From Colius striatus (lineage: Eukaryota > Chordata > Aves > Coliiformes > Coliidae), in the NCBI RefSeq assembly GCF_028858725.1, contig NC_084790.1:2548001-2612000 (forward strand): DNA of 64,000 bases, written 5' to 3'. Both the position numbers and the translations under genes were made by a program. Each line of letters opens with the position of its first letter. Positions within the stretch are counted from its first letter, which is position 1. Shown here in pieces: positions 34,755-47,709 of the stretch. The notes under the pieces were generated by a model. The model made no database searches. It had not been told where the DNA came from and worked only from the letters and a program-made list of their open reading frames with translations.

Positions 34755-37700
34755 TCATTGGAAGTACTTCAGCACTCCCAGCCTCCTTCTTGATCTCAAG
34801 GGCTCCCTCGCAGAGCTCAGGCTGAAGCTGGTCTGAAGCGCCAGGGACCGGATGGCGGGTTCGTTGGCTTCGAGAGTCACGCGACGAAGAGCTGTGAGCG
34901 GAAGCAAGAGAGCCCAGATGAAGGCCCGTGTCTGCAGAGGCCCCCAGGCATCCCCTCCAGACCTTGCTCCCTACTCACCACTGTGGACCTCAGACATCTT
35001 CTCCTGGCTTTGGCCCCTCAGTCCGGCGAGCCCTAGGCACAGAGCATGGTCAGACCTCCCGCTGCCAGCAGCGCAGCTCCCGGCCCTGCCCCAGGCCTCC
35101 TGCCCCTCCTGCCGTCCTGTCCCAGGGCTGGCCCCGGGGAAGCCCAGGGACCACAGCGGCCGGCACTGAGCAAGGCGGCCACCACGGCCAGCGGCCCAGG
35201 GTGGTTCCTGGCCACCAGCACAGCATCAGGGACAGGGGCTGGGCTCCCGAAAGAGGGACCGCGGGGGCTGTGGCTCACCGATGAACCTGACGGCCGCGTC
35301 TCGCAACGGGGCCTGAGGATCCTGCAGGTACGGCAGGCTCTGGTTCAGGTACCCTTCAGTCCCACGTTTGTCCTTCACCAGCTGGGGAGAACAGAAGCGT
35401 TTGGGCACGTGACACAGTCTCTCTGCTTGCCCAGAGCGGAGCCTCCTGCCAGTACCCCCACATTGCCGAGACCCCTCCCTCCCTCCCGCAGGGAGCTCGA
35501 GGGTCTCTGCTCCTGCACACAGGGCACCCTTAAGAATGTAACTGCAGGCTGTGGGCTCCAGGCTGCAGCAGGGCAGGCCAGGCACAGCTGCACAGCCCAC
35601 GGCCCAGAGCTGGGGAGGGGGTAGCCCTCATCCAGCACGGGTCCTGGGGCTTGGGGGCCGTCCTCACCAAGAACTCTCCAATCCTGTCTGTCTCCTCACT
35701 CTGCACCAGGCGTCTGAGCCCTTTCCACCTGAGGAGCTCTGCTGCCGTGACCAGGGCATCTCCAGAGGCCTGCAGAAGAGCAGAAGCTGGGAGACGGGCT
35801 CCCGGCCTGGGGAAGGGACCGAGCATCCCCCTTTGCTTGGGTTTGTTCCTGGGGTCATCCTGCCTTTGGGAAGCCAGGGCATACCCAGCCCAAACATCAG
35901 AGGCTGTCTTGCCTGCATCGCTGCCTGGCCTGGAAACCCCTACCTGGGCCACCCTCTGGCTTTGGTCGCTCATGCTGAAGAGGAGTGGGACTAAGCCCCT
36001 TCGCACTTTCTTCTTCATCTGGCTCTTGTGCTTGCCTGTCACGATCTTCATCAGGTCTCTGAAGACGCTGATGGAGAGCTCTCTCAGCCGGCTCAGCTCC
36101 TGGGAGGGAGAAACACGGTTGGACTGGAGCAACAGCTGCTCTGGCCACCGTGAGCGGAAGCGTGAGCACGGCTGGTGTGCGGGGAGCTGCTGCAGGGTGG
36201 GATTCTGTGCCCGGGAGCTGAGCGCCAGAGCTGCAGCTGCTGCAGGGCTGAACGGCCCCGGGCTCATCCAAGGCCCCTCGACAGGTTTCCCTCGGGCAAT
36301 GCCCGTGCCTCCGTGTGCTCTCCCAGTCTCCACAAGCCCTACACTGCCTGCACCAGGCGTGGGAGGGCAGAGCTCCCCACAGACAGGCTGAGGGGAGGAG
36401 AAGGCCCTGGCGTGAGTGCCGCTGGCAGGGCTGGTCTGAAGGGCAGCAGTGGCTGCCCGGTGCCCATCTGCGGCGCGAGCTCAGGCTCCCACGTTGAGCT
36501 TACCTCGGCAAAGAAGGGCAGGAGCTGCTCGGCCAGCTGCACGGCGATGGGGTCAGCCTCCTTCTTCTTCAGTTGACCCATTACCTTGTGCAAGAGCAGC
36601 AGGGCTTTCACCCGGAGCTCTGCATTGGCAGCCCGCAGCAGCTGCATCACGTCTGGCAGCAAGGCCTGCATTTGTCTGGCCTGGACAAGAAAAAGCATTT
36701 TCTTGGTGTGAAGAGCTCCATGCCTGGGAAGCTCCCCGGGCAGCCCCCGGGCACCACCGTGACCAGAGGGCGTTTGGAGCGGTCATCCCGCCTCCTGACC
36801 GCCAGCCAAGGCCAAGTCACCACCTCACTCTCCGGCCCAGCCCCCGGCTGCCCACGTGCCTCCCCTTGGCCGTAGCCCCGCTCACCATCTCTGCTCTCTC
36901 CGACAGCGTGATGAGGCCGGTGAGCGCCAGGGAGGCCACGGTCAGGCTGGTGTGCCGCAGGAACGGCCAGGCCTTGTACATTGGAGCAAACTCCCCCTCT
37001 TTGAAATGGTCCTCTGCCAGCAGCTGAAAAAAGCCCAGCGAGGAGAGAGTAGCAGAGCTGGCGTGGCTCCCCGCCGCGTGCAGCTCATGGTTCCCCCCGA
37101 GGACAAGGGCACTGGGGCTTCCGCTGGTAACTCACAGCCAAGCAAGCGATCCAGGTGTCGTCTGAGGTGCTGCCAAAGAGCCTGGACTGCTGGTTCCGGA
37201 GCCTGGTGTGGAGCTCCTTCAAAACCTTCCGCAGAGTCTGCGGGACAGAGAATATCACCTCCCACATGGCCATGCTGCTGCTGCAAGGCCAAGCGTGCCG
37301 TCAGCAGGGCTGCCTTGGCCGCAGCAGCGTGGCCCGGGTCAGCCCCGTGGCACGTAGCCCCTATCCCTGGCTCGGGGTGGCCTGGGCAGGTGGCAGGAGC
37401 AGGCTGAGGAGGGGTTTGTGCCCCGTGAGGCTGGGAAGAGCGTGCTGGCGGGGATCTGGGCTGGCTTGGCCACTTTTGGATGCCATCCTGGGCTGGAAAG
37501 CGTCGGGGAATGGAGGGCCCTACTCCTAGGGGCTGTCCCACAGTATTCCTGCCTGGCTCTGGCAGCCAGGGAGTCTGCCAGCCCCTCTGCCCTGGGGAGG
37601 GAACATAGCTGCCGGGGCCAGTACCTGTCTCCTGATGCAGGCATCTCCAGCAGCGCCGTGACAACAGCCTTGGGGTTCCTGTCAGTCATGTGCAGGAGCA

Positions 37701-40700
37701 GAGAGTCCAGGCTCTGTCGGGCTGGTGCCGTGTGGATGCGTCCCAGGTTCTTGTGGATGCAGCTGACGATCTCTGGCACCTGGAGGAGACACGGGGGAGG
37801 GGGATGCTGTCGCTGCTGTGCAGCCATTCCCTCGGCTGCCCTTCCAGTCCCTCTCTGCTGCCTGCAGGTGGCTTCAGGTGCCTGAGACATCCAGCTTTGG
37901 GTGCAAGGGAGCAAGGAGCAAGGCCTGCCAGGGCTGAAGGGCAGGGCAGTCCAGCCGCAGACCACTTACATTCACATGCCAGAAGTCGTGGACTGTCAGG
38001 GCCGCATCCAGTACGCTGCTGCCCAGCTCCTTTTCATAGATGTTCACGTCCCCCAGCACATTGATGATGGCGAGGAAGACGTCAGACTTCTCAGAAGGCT
38101 GGAGGTATTTTCCAAAGGCCTATGGGAGAAGGAAGGGAGCGAAGACATGTCACACTGAGTGCCCTCCCTGCTGCTGCTGCAGAAAGCTGGGGCGTGCTGG
38201 TGGCCAGAGGGCTGGAGCTGCTGCGGGGACGCTGGAGTGCAGCCCTGGCATTGTCCCTGTTGAGGGACGGCAGAAACCCTCTCAGCAGGGGCAGCGAGGC
38301 CAGGTCAGCCCCACTGATGCTGGATGCCTTTGCTCACACGCGTCCCCGCTGCTGCCGTGGACAAGCATCTCAGTAAGGGACCAGCAGCCCAGTACCTTGC
38401 TGATGTGACTGATGCTGGGCGAAGAGCGCAAGGAGGTGACCTCAGCTGCCCAGTCCTCTTGCAGCTTGGTGTTATCTGCTGGCAGGTCCATGCCTAAAAA
38501 GCAAGCCCAACACAAAAGAGTCACCAAGGCCCAGCAGCAGCCTCGGCAGCAAGCTCAACAAAGGCTGAAATGGGCACAGGGTGTGCGGAGGCACGCAGCC
38601 CCACCACAGCTCCTCTTACGCTTTTGCTGACAGTTGAGTATAAACAGGAAGCAAAGAGCCTCCAAAGCCAGATGCCGGGTCTCTTCTTCCCTGAGCGACA
38701 TGAGGAAGAGGAGACGTCCCAGCAGCTGTCCAAGGACTGGGATCTGGGTCTTGCTGCAGGGGGCACGTCCGTCCTCATTTTGAGCAGCCTGGGCAAGGGC
38801 GGCAAAGGAGAAGAAGGGCTGAGGGCAGGCACCTGCCTGCGACTCAAGCCCTGAACCCCAGCCAGAGCGTGCCCAGGGCTGGATGCAGGAGAGTCAGAGT
38901 CTCTCAGAGCAGCTCGGCTGGGCAGCAGCCCTGCGCAGGGAGAGCTGCCAGGCCTGGGCTCCCGCCATGCTCCCGAGGCACAGCCACCCAGCACGCACTG
39001 GGGGAAGAACTGGCTCCTGGCGAGGAGGAAGGGGGCTGGGGATAGAAGCCCATGGGAAACGGAGAGGCCAAGACCTGCTGTTGCTTCAGCACAGAGGCTG
39101 GCGGAGCACCCAGGCTCGCTGCACAGGCGCCTCTCAACTGCAGGCTGCACCAGGGTGCAGGGAGCAGGAGATGGCCTGGCTGGCGACAACCTGGTCCTTA
39201 CCTCCAGCAAAGAAGAGTTGGCCAGCCACTGGATCAGCACATAGATCCGCCCCACGGTCCTCTGGCGCACAGCAGCTCTGTTGGAGCTGGTGAAAGGCAG
39301 CAGCGTCTGCAAAGAGAGAGAGAGGCTGCTGGTGTGCCCTGGGAGCAGACACCTCCGCCAGCAGAAGCAGCACTGCTCAGCTCCTGGGCTGGACTCGCAC
39401 AGCCCATCAAGGCTTCCTCAGATATCGAGCAAAGCCTGTACTGGGCTTCCTGCCCCTGGGTTCCCTTGCAGGTTTGGGACAAGTCCCCGCGGGGCAAGTC
39501 TGTGCCCAGGCAAGTAGACAGGTGCCACCCTCTACAGCCACTGTGCTGCAGAAGAGCCTGGTGGGCAGCCCCAGGCTACCCAAGGGAGGTGGGTCCCTGC
39601 CTGCAGCACGCTCCCTCCCAGTCCCATGGCACTGCTGTGGGGACCATCCACTTGAGAGAGGACAATCCCTTCTCTCCAGGGCAGGGAAGGGACCCCGTTT
39701 GCACAGCTCTGACCTGGAAGATGGTCTGCAGCTCCTTACTGAGGCTGGAGGCAGAGCAGCTGCGCAACATCGTCTCCAGCATGGTGTCCATAGCCTCCAG
39801 GGTCTGCAAGGGAGACAGAGAGTAGTGGCAGTGTTCCCTGCTGTTCCTCTCACCCCCAGGAGGCCCAGCGGGGCCTGGCGGTGCCCAGAAGAGCCCCAGG
39901 GGCAGACGATGTGGCCCATCCTACAGGAAGGGCCCGAAGGGAGGAGGGTGGGAAAGCAAAGCCGAGAGCCAGCCTGCCCTGCCTCGCATCTCTGGTCCTG
40001 TCGCAGCATGGGGTGGACACAGAGCAGCCCAGAGGGCTCCCATGGCTCACCCAGCTCTCACCTTGTTGTAGAGGGATGTGTCCAGGTCCCGCATTTCCTC
40101 TTGTGCAGGAAGCCTCAAGACACTCCTGAAGCAGGCCTTGAGGAGGCTTTCCTTTTGGTCCTCCGGCACCACCTGCACCAAGCTGCAAAGGAGAGAGAGA
40201 GTGGGGCCGGTCGTCACGCTGGGGCTGGGAGCAGCACCCTAAGGCCTGGTGCAGGCAGACACGGAGCTGCGGGGAAGGGCCCCCCCAGGACGGGTGGGCA
40301 GGTACCTCAGTTCGGCAAGGGCGAGCATGGCTTCCTGCCGCACCGCTGTCTGCAGTTGGGTCCAGGACTCCTCTTTCAGCAGTGCCTGCAGAGCACAGCT
40401 GCAATGGGACCGGGCAGCTGCCAGCACCCAGTGCCACCAGCCCTTCACCCTGCCCAAGTGCTGTGCTCACAAGCTTCCAGGGCCAGGGGTCCTTGCCCCC
40501 TTCCCCAGAGCCACTGGCTGTCCCTTCACCTTGATTTTCTCTGCCAGCTTGCAGCTGTTGCACAAGACATCCAGGCCCCGGGTCAGGCCACGTGCCTTGG
40601 CACTTCTGCACAGGGTGCGGACGCTGTCGAGGAACTTCACCTTCTGTTCCTCATCCTGGCAGCAGAGAGACAAGCAGGGAGCATGAGAGGGAGGCACCCA

Positions 40701-41344
40701 GAGTCAGCAGGCCCAGAGCGCTGGGCGTGCAGTGCTGGGTGGGAGAGCTGGGAGAGCGTGCCTCTGGCAGCCCAGCAGGAGAGCCCCTGGCAGCAGCCTC
40801 TGGCACAGCCTCCTGCCCTGGCAAAGGCCGCACTTACCTCTCCTGGGCTGCTGACAAAGCCCCACATGAAGTCCAGCGTTTCCTGCTCCTCTCTGTACAC
40901 GGGTAGCCAGGAGGCATCTAAGAAAGGAGAAAAGCAGGCAGGGCTGTAGTCAGGGCAGGAAAGGGCCCTGTCCCACGACATCGCTGCCTGCAGCTAGTCT
41001 CTGCCCCGCAGCAGCAGCTGGGTGTCCCCTGTTCTCCCCTGCCTCGGGACAGGCTGTGCTGGGGCCAGCTCCAGGCCCTGAGCAGCCCCAGCATTCGGGC
41101 AGTGCCGTGCCCAGCCACCACGGGACCCCCTTCTGCCAGCGTGCCGGGGAACCGTGCTGCTGGCATCAAGCCTGGTGTGCTGCCCGGCCCCAGCCCTGCC
41201 CAGAGCAGCAGGGCCCCTCTCTCACCCAACTGCAGGGCCTGCACCAGGAACATCTTCTGGGGCTGCTGTGAGGAGCTGCTCTCCTGGCCAGCCCCATCGC
41301 CCTGCCAGGCCATGCTGGAGCAGCCAAGGAGCTTCATAATCATC
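34755..41344 (-). CDS. MROH-like protein, array copy 3, complete
   Basis: All 19 exons of copy 1 are recognisable, first coding exon 41344-41226, last three 35381-35279, 35032-34979 and 34891-34755 (stop at 34757-34755). No frameshift or stop was found. Amino-acid differences from copy 1 include TSSNRAAV for TSSDTAAV, PADNTKLQ for PAGNTKLQ, a Val in place of Gly in LVQ(G/V)VPEDQ, and Arg-Asp for Arg-Glu in the exon PLR(D/E)AAVRFI. An 18-base deletion in intron 2 (near 40755) is private to this copy. Its promoter at 41590-41830 lies directly left of truncated copy 4, so transcripts from copy 4 and beyond would read into this gene and could use its poly(A) signal. Likely the functional 3' end of the whole short-unit block. 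Confidence 0.85.
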
Positions 41345-41588
41345 CTGCGGGATGAGGCCAAGGGGGGGGGGAGGGCAGGGGCTGCCGGCGAAAGACGCAG
41401 GCTGCACTTGCTGGCTCCTCGCTGGGCTCCTCCTGCCCTGTCCCGTCGCTGTCCTGTCGGACACTGCAGGCTGGGTGCTGCAGCCGTGCTAAGCAGCTGC
41501 AGAGCAGGGTCATGTCACTGGGGCAGGGGCTGTTGGTCGGCCATGAGGGCTCCTGGTAGCCCTGAGACACTGGCTACCAGTTGGCGCT

Positions 41589-41815
41589 GGGCTGTCACTG
41601 CCCTGGGCCCGTCCTCCTCTGAGGTGATTCTGCCTCTGATTGGCTGTCACTGCTGTGGACTGGGCCCGCCCTCCTCTGAGGTGATTCTGCCTCTGATTGG
41701 CTGTCACTGCCCTGGGCCCGCCCTCCTCTGAGGTGATTCTGCCTCCGATTGGCTGCCGCTCACACGTCAATCACGGCTGTGTCCGCCTCCTTCACTGCCA
41801 TTGGCTGTGCGGGGC
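41589..41815 (-). promoter_or_regulatory. promoter of gene copy 3 (three CCAAT/GC-box repeats)
   Basis: Same three-unit arrangement as copy 1; the third unit reads CCGATTGGCTG, keeping the CCAAT core on the minus strand. Homology to the long promoter flank stops at about 41983, where unit 4 begins. Confidence 0.7.
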
Positions 41816-41983
41816 TCTGGCTCCCCTCTGGGCTGCCCTTGCCAGGACACCAGCTCTGCCTCTGGGCTCGGGGCTGCCCCGGGGCTGGGGGCCTGAGGGC
41901 TGCTGTGGCCACAGCAGACGGGCGAGACCCTCAGCATGGGGCTGCTGGGCCTCGGGCGCAGGCTGTGTGCAGGGGCAGGAGGG

Positions 41984-44900
41984 CTTTGGTCACTCATGCT
42001 GAAGAGGAGTGGGACTAAGCCCCTTCGCACTTTCTTCTTCATCTGGCTCTTGTGCTTGCCTGTCACGATCTTCATCAGGTCTCTGAAGACGCTGATGGAG
42101 AGCTCTCTCAGCCGACTCAGCCCCTGGGAGGGAGAAACACGGTTGGACTGGAGCAACAGCTGCTCTGGCCACCGTGAGCGGAAGCGTTAGCACGGCTGGT
42201 GTGCGGGGAGCTGCTGCAGGGTGGGATTCTGCGCCCGGGAGCTGAGCGCCAGAGCTGCAGCTGCTGCAGGGCTGAACGGCCCCGGGCTCATCCAAGGCCC
42301 CTCGACAGGTTTCCCTCGGGCAATGCCCGTGTCTCCGTGTGCTCTCCCAGTCTCCACAAGCCCTACACTGCCTGCACCAGGCGTGGGAGGGCAGAGCTCC
42401 CCACAGACAGGCTGAGGGGAGGAGAAGGCCCTGGCGTGAGTGCCGCTGGCAGGGCTGGTCTGAAGGGCAGCAGTGGCTGCCCGGTGCCCATCTGTGGTGC
42501 GAGCTCAGGCTCCCACGTTGGCCTTACCTCGGCAAAGAAGGGCAGGAGCTGCTCGGCCAGCTGCACGGCGATGGGGCCAGCCTCCTTCTTCTTCAGTTGA
42601 CCCATTACGTTGTGCAAGAGTAGCAGGGCTACTGGTGTGCCGCAGGAACAGCCAGGCCTTGTACATTGGAGCAAACTCCGCCTCTTTGAAATGGTCCTCT
42701 GCCAGCAGCTGAAAAAAGCCCAGTGAGGAGAGAGTGGCAGAGCTGGCGGGACTCCCCGCCGCGTGCAGCTCATGGTTCCCCCCGAGGACAAGGGCACTGG
42801 GGCTTCCGCTGGTAACTCACAGCCAAGCAAGCGATCCAGGTGTCGTCTGAGGTGCTGCCAAAGAGCCTGGACTGCTGGTTCCGGAGCCTGGTGTGGAGCT
42901 CCTTCAAAACCTTCCGCAGAGTCTGCGGGACAGAGAATATCACCTCCCACATGGCCATGCTGCTGCTGCAAGGCCAAGCGTGCCGTCAGCAGGGCTGCAT
43001 TGGCCGCAGCAGCGTGGCCCGGGTCAGCCCCGTGGCACGTAGCCCCTATCCCTGGCTCGGGGTGGCCTGGGCAGGTGGCAGGAGCAGGCTGAGGAGGGGT
43101 TTGTGCCCCGTGAGGCTGGGAGGAGCGTGCTGGCGGGGATCTGGGCTGGCTTGGCCACTTTTGGATGCCATCCTGGGCTGGAAAGCGTCGGGGAATGGAG
43201 GGCCCTACTCCTAGGGGCTGTCCCACAGTATTCCTGCCTGGCTCTGGCAGCCAGGGAGTCTGCCAGCCCCTCTGCCCTGGGGAGGGAACATAGCCGCCGG
43301 GGCCAGTACCTGTCTCCTGATGCAGGCATCTCCAGCAGCGCCGTGACAACAGCCTTGGGGTTCCTGTCAGTCATGTGCAGAAGCAGAGAGTCCAGGCTCT
43401 GTCGGGCTGGTGCCGTGTGGATGCGTCCCCGGTTCTTGTGGATGCAGCTGACGATCTCTGGCACCTGGAGGAGACACGGGGGAGGGGGATGCTGTCGCTG
43501 CTGTGCAGCCATTCCCTCGGCTGCCCTTCCAGTCCCTCTCTGCTGCCTGCAGGTGGCTTCAGGTGCCCGAGACATCCAGCTTTGGGTGCAAGGGAGCAAG
43601 GAGCAAGGCCTGCCAGGGCTGAAGGGCAGGGCAGTCCAGCCGCAGACCACTTACATTCACATGCCAGAAGTCGTGGACTGTCAGGGCCGCATCCAGTACG
43701 CTGCTGCCCAGCTCCTTTTCATAGATGTTCACGTCCCCCAGCACATTGATGATGGCGAGGAAGACGTCAGACTTCTCAGAAGGCTGGAGGTATTTTCCAA
43801 AGGCCTATGGGAGAAGGAAGGGAGCGAAGACATGTCACACTGAGTGCCCTCCCTGCTGCTGCTGCAGAAAGCTGGGGCGTGCTGGTGGCCAGAGGGCTGG
43901 AGCTGCTGCGGGGACGCTGGAGTGCAGCCCTGGCATTTTCCCTGTTCAGGGACGGCAGAAACCCTCTCAGCAGGGGCAGCGAGGCCAGGTCAGCCCCACT
44001 GATGCTGGATGCCTTTGCTCACACGCGTCCCCGCTGCTGCCGTGGACAAGCATCTCAGTAAGGGACCAGCAGCCCAGTACCTTGCTGATTTACTGATGCT
44101 GGGCGAAGAGCGCAAGGAGGTGACCTCAGCTGCCCAGTCCTCTTGGAGCTTGGTGTTACCTGCTGGCAGGTCCATGCCTAAAAAGCAAGCCCAACACAAA
44201 AGAGTCACCAAGGCCCAGCAGCAGCCTCGGCAGCAAGCTCAACAAAGGCTGAAATGGGCACAGAGGCTGATGCAGGTGTGCAGAGACACGCAGCCCACCA
44301 CAGCTCCTCTTACGCTTTTGCTGACAGTTGAGTATAAACAGGAAGCAAAGAGCCTCCAAAGCCAGATGCCGGGTCTCTTCTTCCCTGAGCGACATGAGGA
44401 AGAGGAGACGTCCCAGCAGCTGTCCAAGGACTGGGATCTGGGTCTTGCTGCAGGGGGCACGTCCGTCCTCATTTTGAGCAGCCTGGGCAAGGGCGGCAAA
44501 GGAGAAGAAGGGCTGAGGGCAGGCACCTGCCTGCGACTCAAGCCCTGAACCCCAGCCAGAGCGTGCCCAGGGCTGGATGCAGGAGAGTCAGAGTCTCTCA
44601 GAGCAGCTCGGCTGGGCAGCAGCCCTGCGCAGGGAGAGCTGCCAGGCCTGGGCTCCCGCCATGCTCCCGAGGCACAGCCACCCAGCACGCACTGGGGGAA
44701 GAACTGGCTCCTGGCGAGGAGGAAGGGGGCTGGGGATAGAAGCCCATGGGAAACGGAGAGGCCAAGACCTGCTGTTGCTTCAGCACAGAGGCTGGCGGAG
44801 CACCCAGGCTCGCTGCACAGGCGCCTCTCAACTGCAGGCTGCACCAGGGTGCAGGGAGCAGGAGATGGCCTGGCTGGCGACAACCTGGACCTTACCTCCA

Positions 44901-47065
44901 GCAAAGAAGAGTTGGCCAGCCACTGGATCAGCACATAGATCCGCCCCACGGTCCTCCGGCGCACAGCAGCTCTGTTGGAGCTGATGAAAGGCAGCAGCGT
45001 CTGCAAAGAGAGAGAGAGAGAGAGAGGCTGCTGGTGTGCCCTGGGAGCAGACACCTCCTCCAGCAGAAGCAGCACTGCTCAGCTCCTGGGCTGGACTCTC
45101 ACAGCCCATCAAGGCTTCCTCAGATATCGAGCAAAGCCTGTACTGGGCTTCCTGCCCCTGGGTTCCCTTGCAGGTTTGGGACAGGTGCCCCCGGGGCAAG
45201 TCTGTGCCCAGGCAAGTAGACAGGCGCCACCCTCTACAGCCACTGTGCTGCAGAAGAGCCTGGTGGGCAGCCCCAGGCTACCCAAGGGAGGTGGGCTCCC
45301 TGCCTGCAGCACGCTCCCTCCCAGTCCCATGGCACTGCTGTGGGGACCATCCACTTGAGAGAGGACAATCCCTTCTCTCCAGGGCAGGGAAGGGCCCCCG
45401 TTTGCACAGCTCTGACCTGGAAGATGGTCTGCAGCTCCTTACTGAGGCTGGAGGCAGAGCAGCTGCGCAACATCGTCTCCAGCATGGTGTCCATAGCCTC
45501 CAGGGTCTGCAAGGAAGACAGAGAGTAGTGGCAGTGTTCCCTGCTGTTCTTCTCACCCCCAGGAGGCCCAGCGGGGCCCGGCGGTGCCCAGAAGAGCCCC
45601 AGGGGCAGATGATGTGGCCCATCCTACAGGAAGGGCCCGAAGGGAGGAGGGTGGAAAAGCAAAGCCGAGAGCCAGCCTGCCCTGCCTCGCATCTCTGGTC
45701 CTGTCGCAGCATGGGGTGGACACAGAGCAGCCCAGAGGGCTCCCATGGCTCACCCAGCTCTCACCTTGTTGTAGAGGGATGTGTCCAGGTCCCGCATTTC
45801 CTCTTGTGCAGGAAGCCTCAAGACACTCCTGAAGCAGGCCTTGAGGAGGCTTTCCTTTTGGTCCTCCGGCACCCCCTGCACCAAGCTGCAAAGGAGAGAG
45901 AGAGTGGGGCCGGTCGTCACGCTGGGGCTGGGAGCAGCACCCTAAGGCCTGGTGCAGGCAGACACGGAGCTGCGGGGAAGGGCCCCCCCAGGACGGGTGG
46001 GCAGGTACCTGAGCTCGGCAAGGGCGAGCATGGCTTTCTGCCGCACCGCTGTCTGCAGTTGGGTCCAGGACTCCTCTTTCAGCAGCGCCTGCAGAGCACA
46101 GCTGCGATGGGACCTGGCAGCTGCCAGCACCCAGTGCCACCAGCCCTTCACCCTGCCCAAGTGCTGTGCTCACAAGGTTCCAGGGCCAGGGGTCCTTGCC
46201 CCCTTCCCCAGAGCCACTGGCTGTCCCTTCACCTTGATTTTCTCTGCCAGCTTGCAGCTGTTGCACAAGACATCCAGGCCCCGGGTCAGGCCACGTGCCT
46301 TGGCACTTCTGCACAGGGTGCGGACGCTGTCGAGGAACTTCACCTTCTGTTCCTCATCCTGGCAGCAGAGAGACAAGCAGGGAGCATGAGAGGGAGGCAC
46401 CCAGAGTCAGCAGGCCCAGAGCGCTGGGCGTGCAGTGCTGGGTGGGAGAGCTGGGAGAAGCAGCTCTGCCCAGCCAGCGTGCCTCTGGCAACCCAGCAGG
46501 AGATCCCCCGGCAGCAGCCTCTGGCACAGCCTCCTGCCCTGGCAAAGGCCGCACTTACCTCTCCTGGGCTGCTGACAAAGCCCCACATGAAGTCCAACGT
46601 TTCCTGCTCCTCTCTGTACACGGGTAGCCAGGAGGCATCTAAGAAAGGAGAAAAGCAGGCAGGGCTGTAGTCAGGGCAGGAAAGGGCCCTGTCCCACGAC
46701 ATCGCTGCCTGCAGCTAGTCTGTGCCCCGCAGCAGCAGCTGGGTGCCCTCTGTTCTCCCCTGCCTCGGGACAGGCTGTGCCGGGGCCAGCTCCAGGCCCT
46801 GAGCAGCCCCAGCATTCGGGCAGTGCCGTGCCCAGCCACCACGGGACCCCCTTCTGCCAGCGTGCCGGGGAACCGTGCTGCTGGCATCAAGCCTGGTGTA
46901 CTGCCCGGCCCCAGCCCTGCCCAGAGCAGCAGGGCCCCTCTCTCACCCAACTGCAGGGCCTGCACCAGGAACATCTTCTGGGGCTGCTGTGAGGAGCTGC
47001 TCTCCTGGCCAGCCCCATCGCCCTGCCAGGCCATGCTGGAGCAGCCAAGGAGCTTCATAATCATC
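41984..47065 (-). pseudogene. MROH-like protein, array copy 4, short unit with extra frameshift
   Basis: First coding exon 47065-46947. Two lesions shared with copies 5-7: a fused exon (42708-42528) replacing two exons and an intron, and loss of everything after the VFRDLMKIV exon. In addition the exon carrying PSISHISK has a one-base deletion plus substitution at about 44090-44092, shifting the frame (PSISKSARYW). This abolishes the downstream frame, so only the first third of the protein can be made. The alternative-frame stop shared by the short units lies at 41990-41992. Confidence 0.8.
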
Positions 47066-47308
47066 CTGCGGGATGAGGCCAAGGGGGGGGGAGGGCAGGG
47101 GCTGCCGGCGAAAGACGCAGGCTGCACTTGCTGGCTCCTCGCTGGGCTCCTCCTGCCCTGTCCCGTCTCTGTCCTGTCGGACACTGCAGGCTGGGTGCTG
47201 CAGCCGTGCTAAGCAGCTGCAGAGCAGGGTCATGTCACTGGGGCAGGGGCTGTTGGTCGGCCATGAGGGCTCCTGGTAGCCCTGAGACACTGGCTACCAG
47301 TTGGCGCT

Positions 47309-47535
47309 GGGCTGTCACTGCCCTGGGCCCGTCCTCCTCTGAGGTGATTCTGCCTCTGATTGGCTGTCACTGCTGTGGACTGGGCCCGCCCTCCTCTGAG
47401 GTGATTCTGCCTCTGATTGGCTGTCACTGCCCTGGGCCCGCCCTTTTCTGAGGCGATTCTGCCTCTGATTGGCTGCCGCTCACACGTCAATCACGGCTGT
47501 GTCCGCCTCCTTCACTGCCATTGGCTGTGCGGGGC
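47309..47535 (-). promoter_or_regulatory. promoter of gene copy 4
   Basis: Three tandem CCAAT/GC-box units; the GC box of the third unit is altered (CCCTTTTCTGAGGC for CCCTCCTCTGAGGT). It lies only about 170 bases left of the end of copy 5. Confidence 0.65.
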
Positions 47536-47709
47536 TCTGGCTCCCCTCTGGGCTGCCCTTGCCAGGACACCAGCTCTGCCTCTGGGCTCGGGGCTGCCCC
47601 GGGGCTCGGGGCCTGAGGGCTGCTGTGGCCACAGCAGACGGGCGAGACCCTCAGCATGGGGCTGCTGGGCCTCGGGCGCAGGCTGTGTGCAGGGGCAGGA
47701 GGGCTTTGG

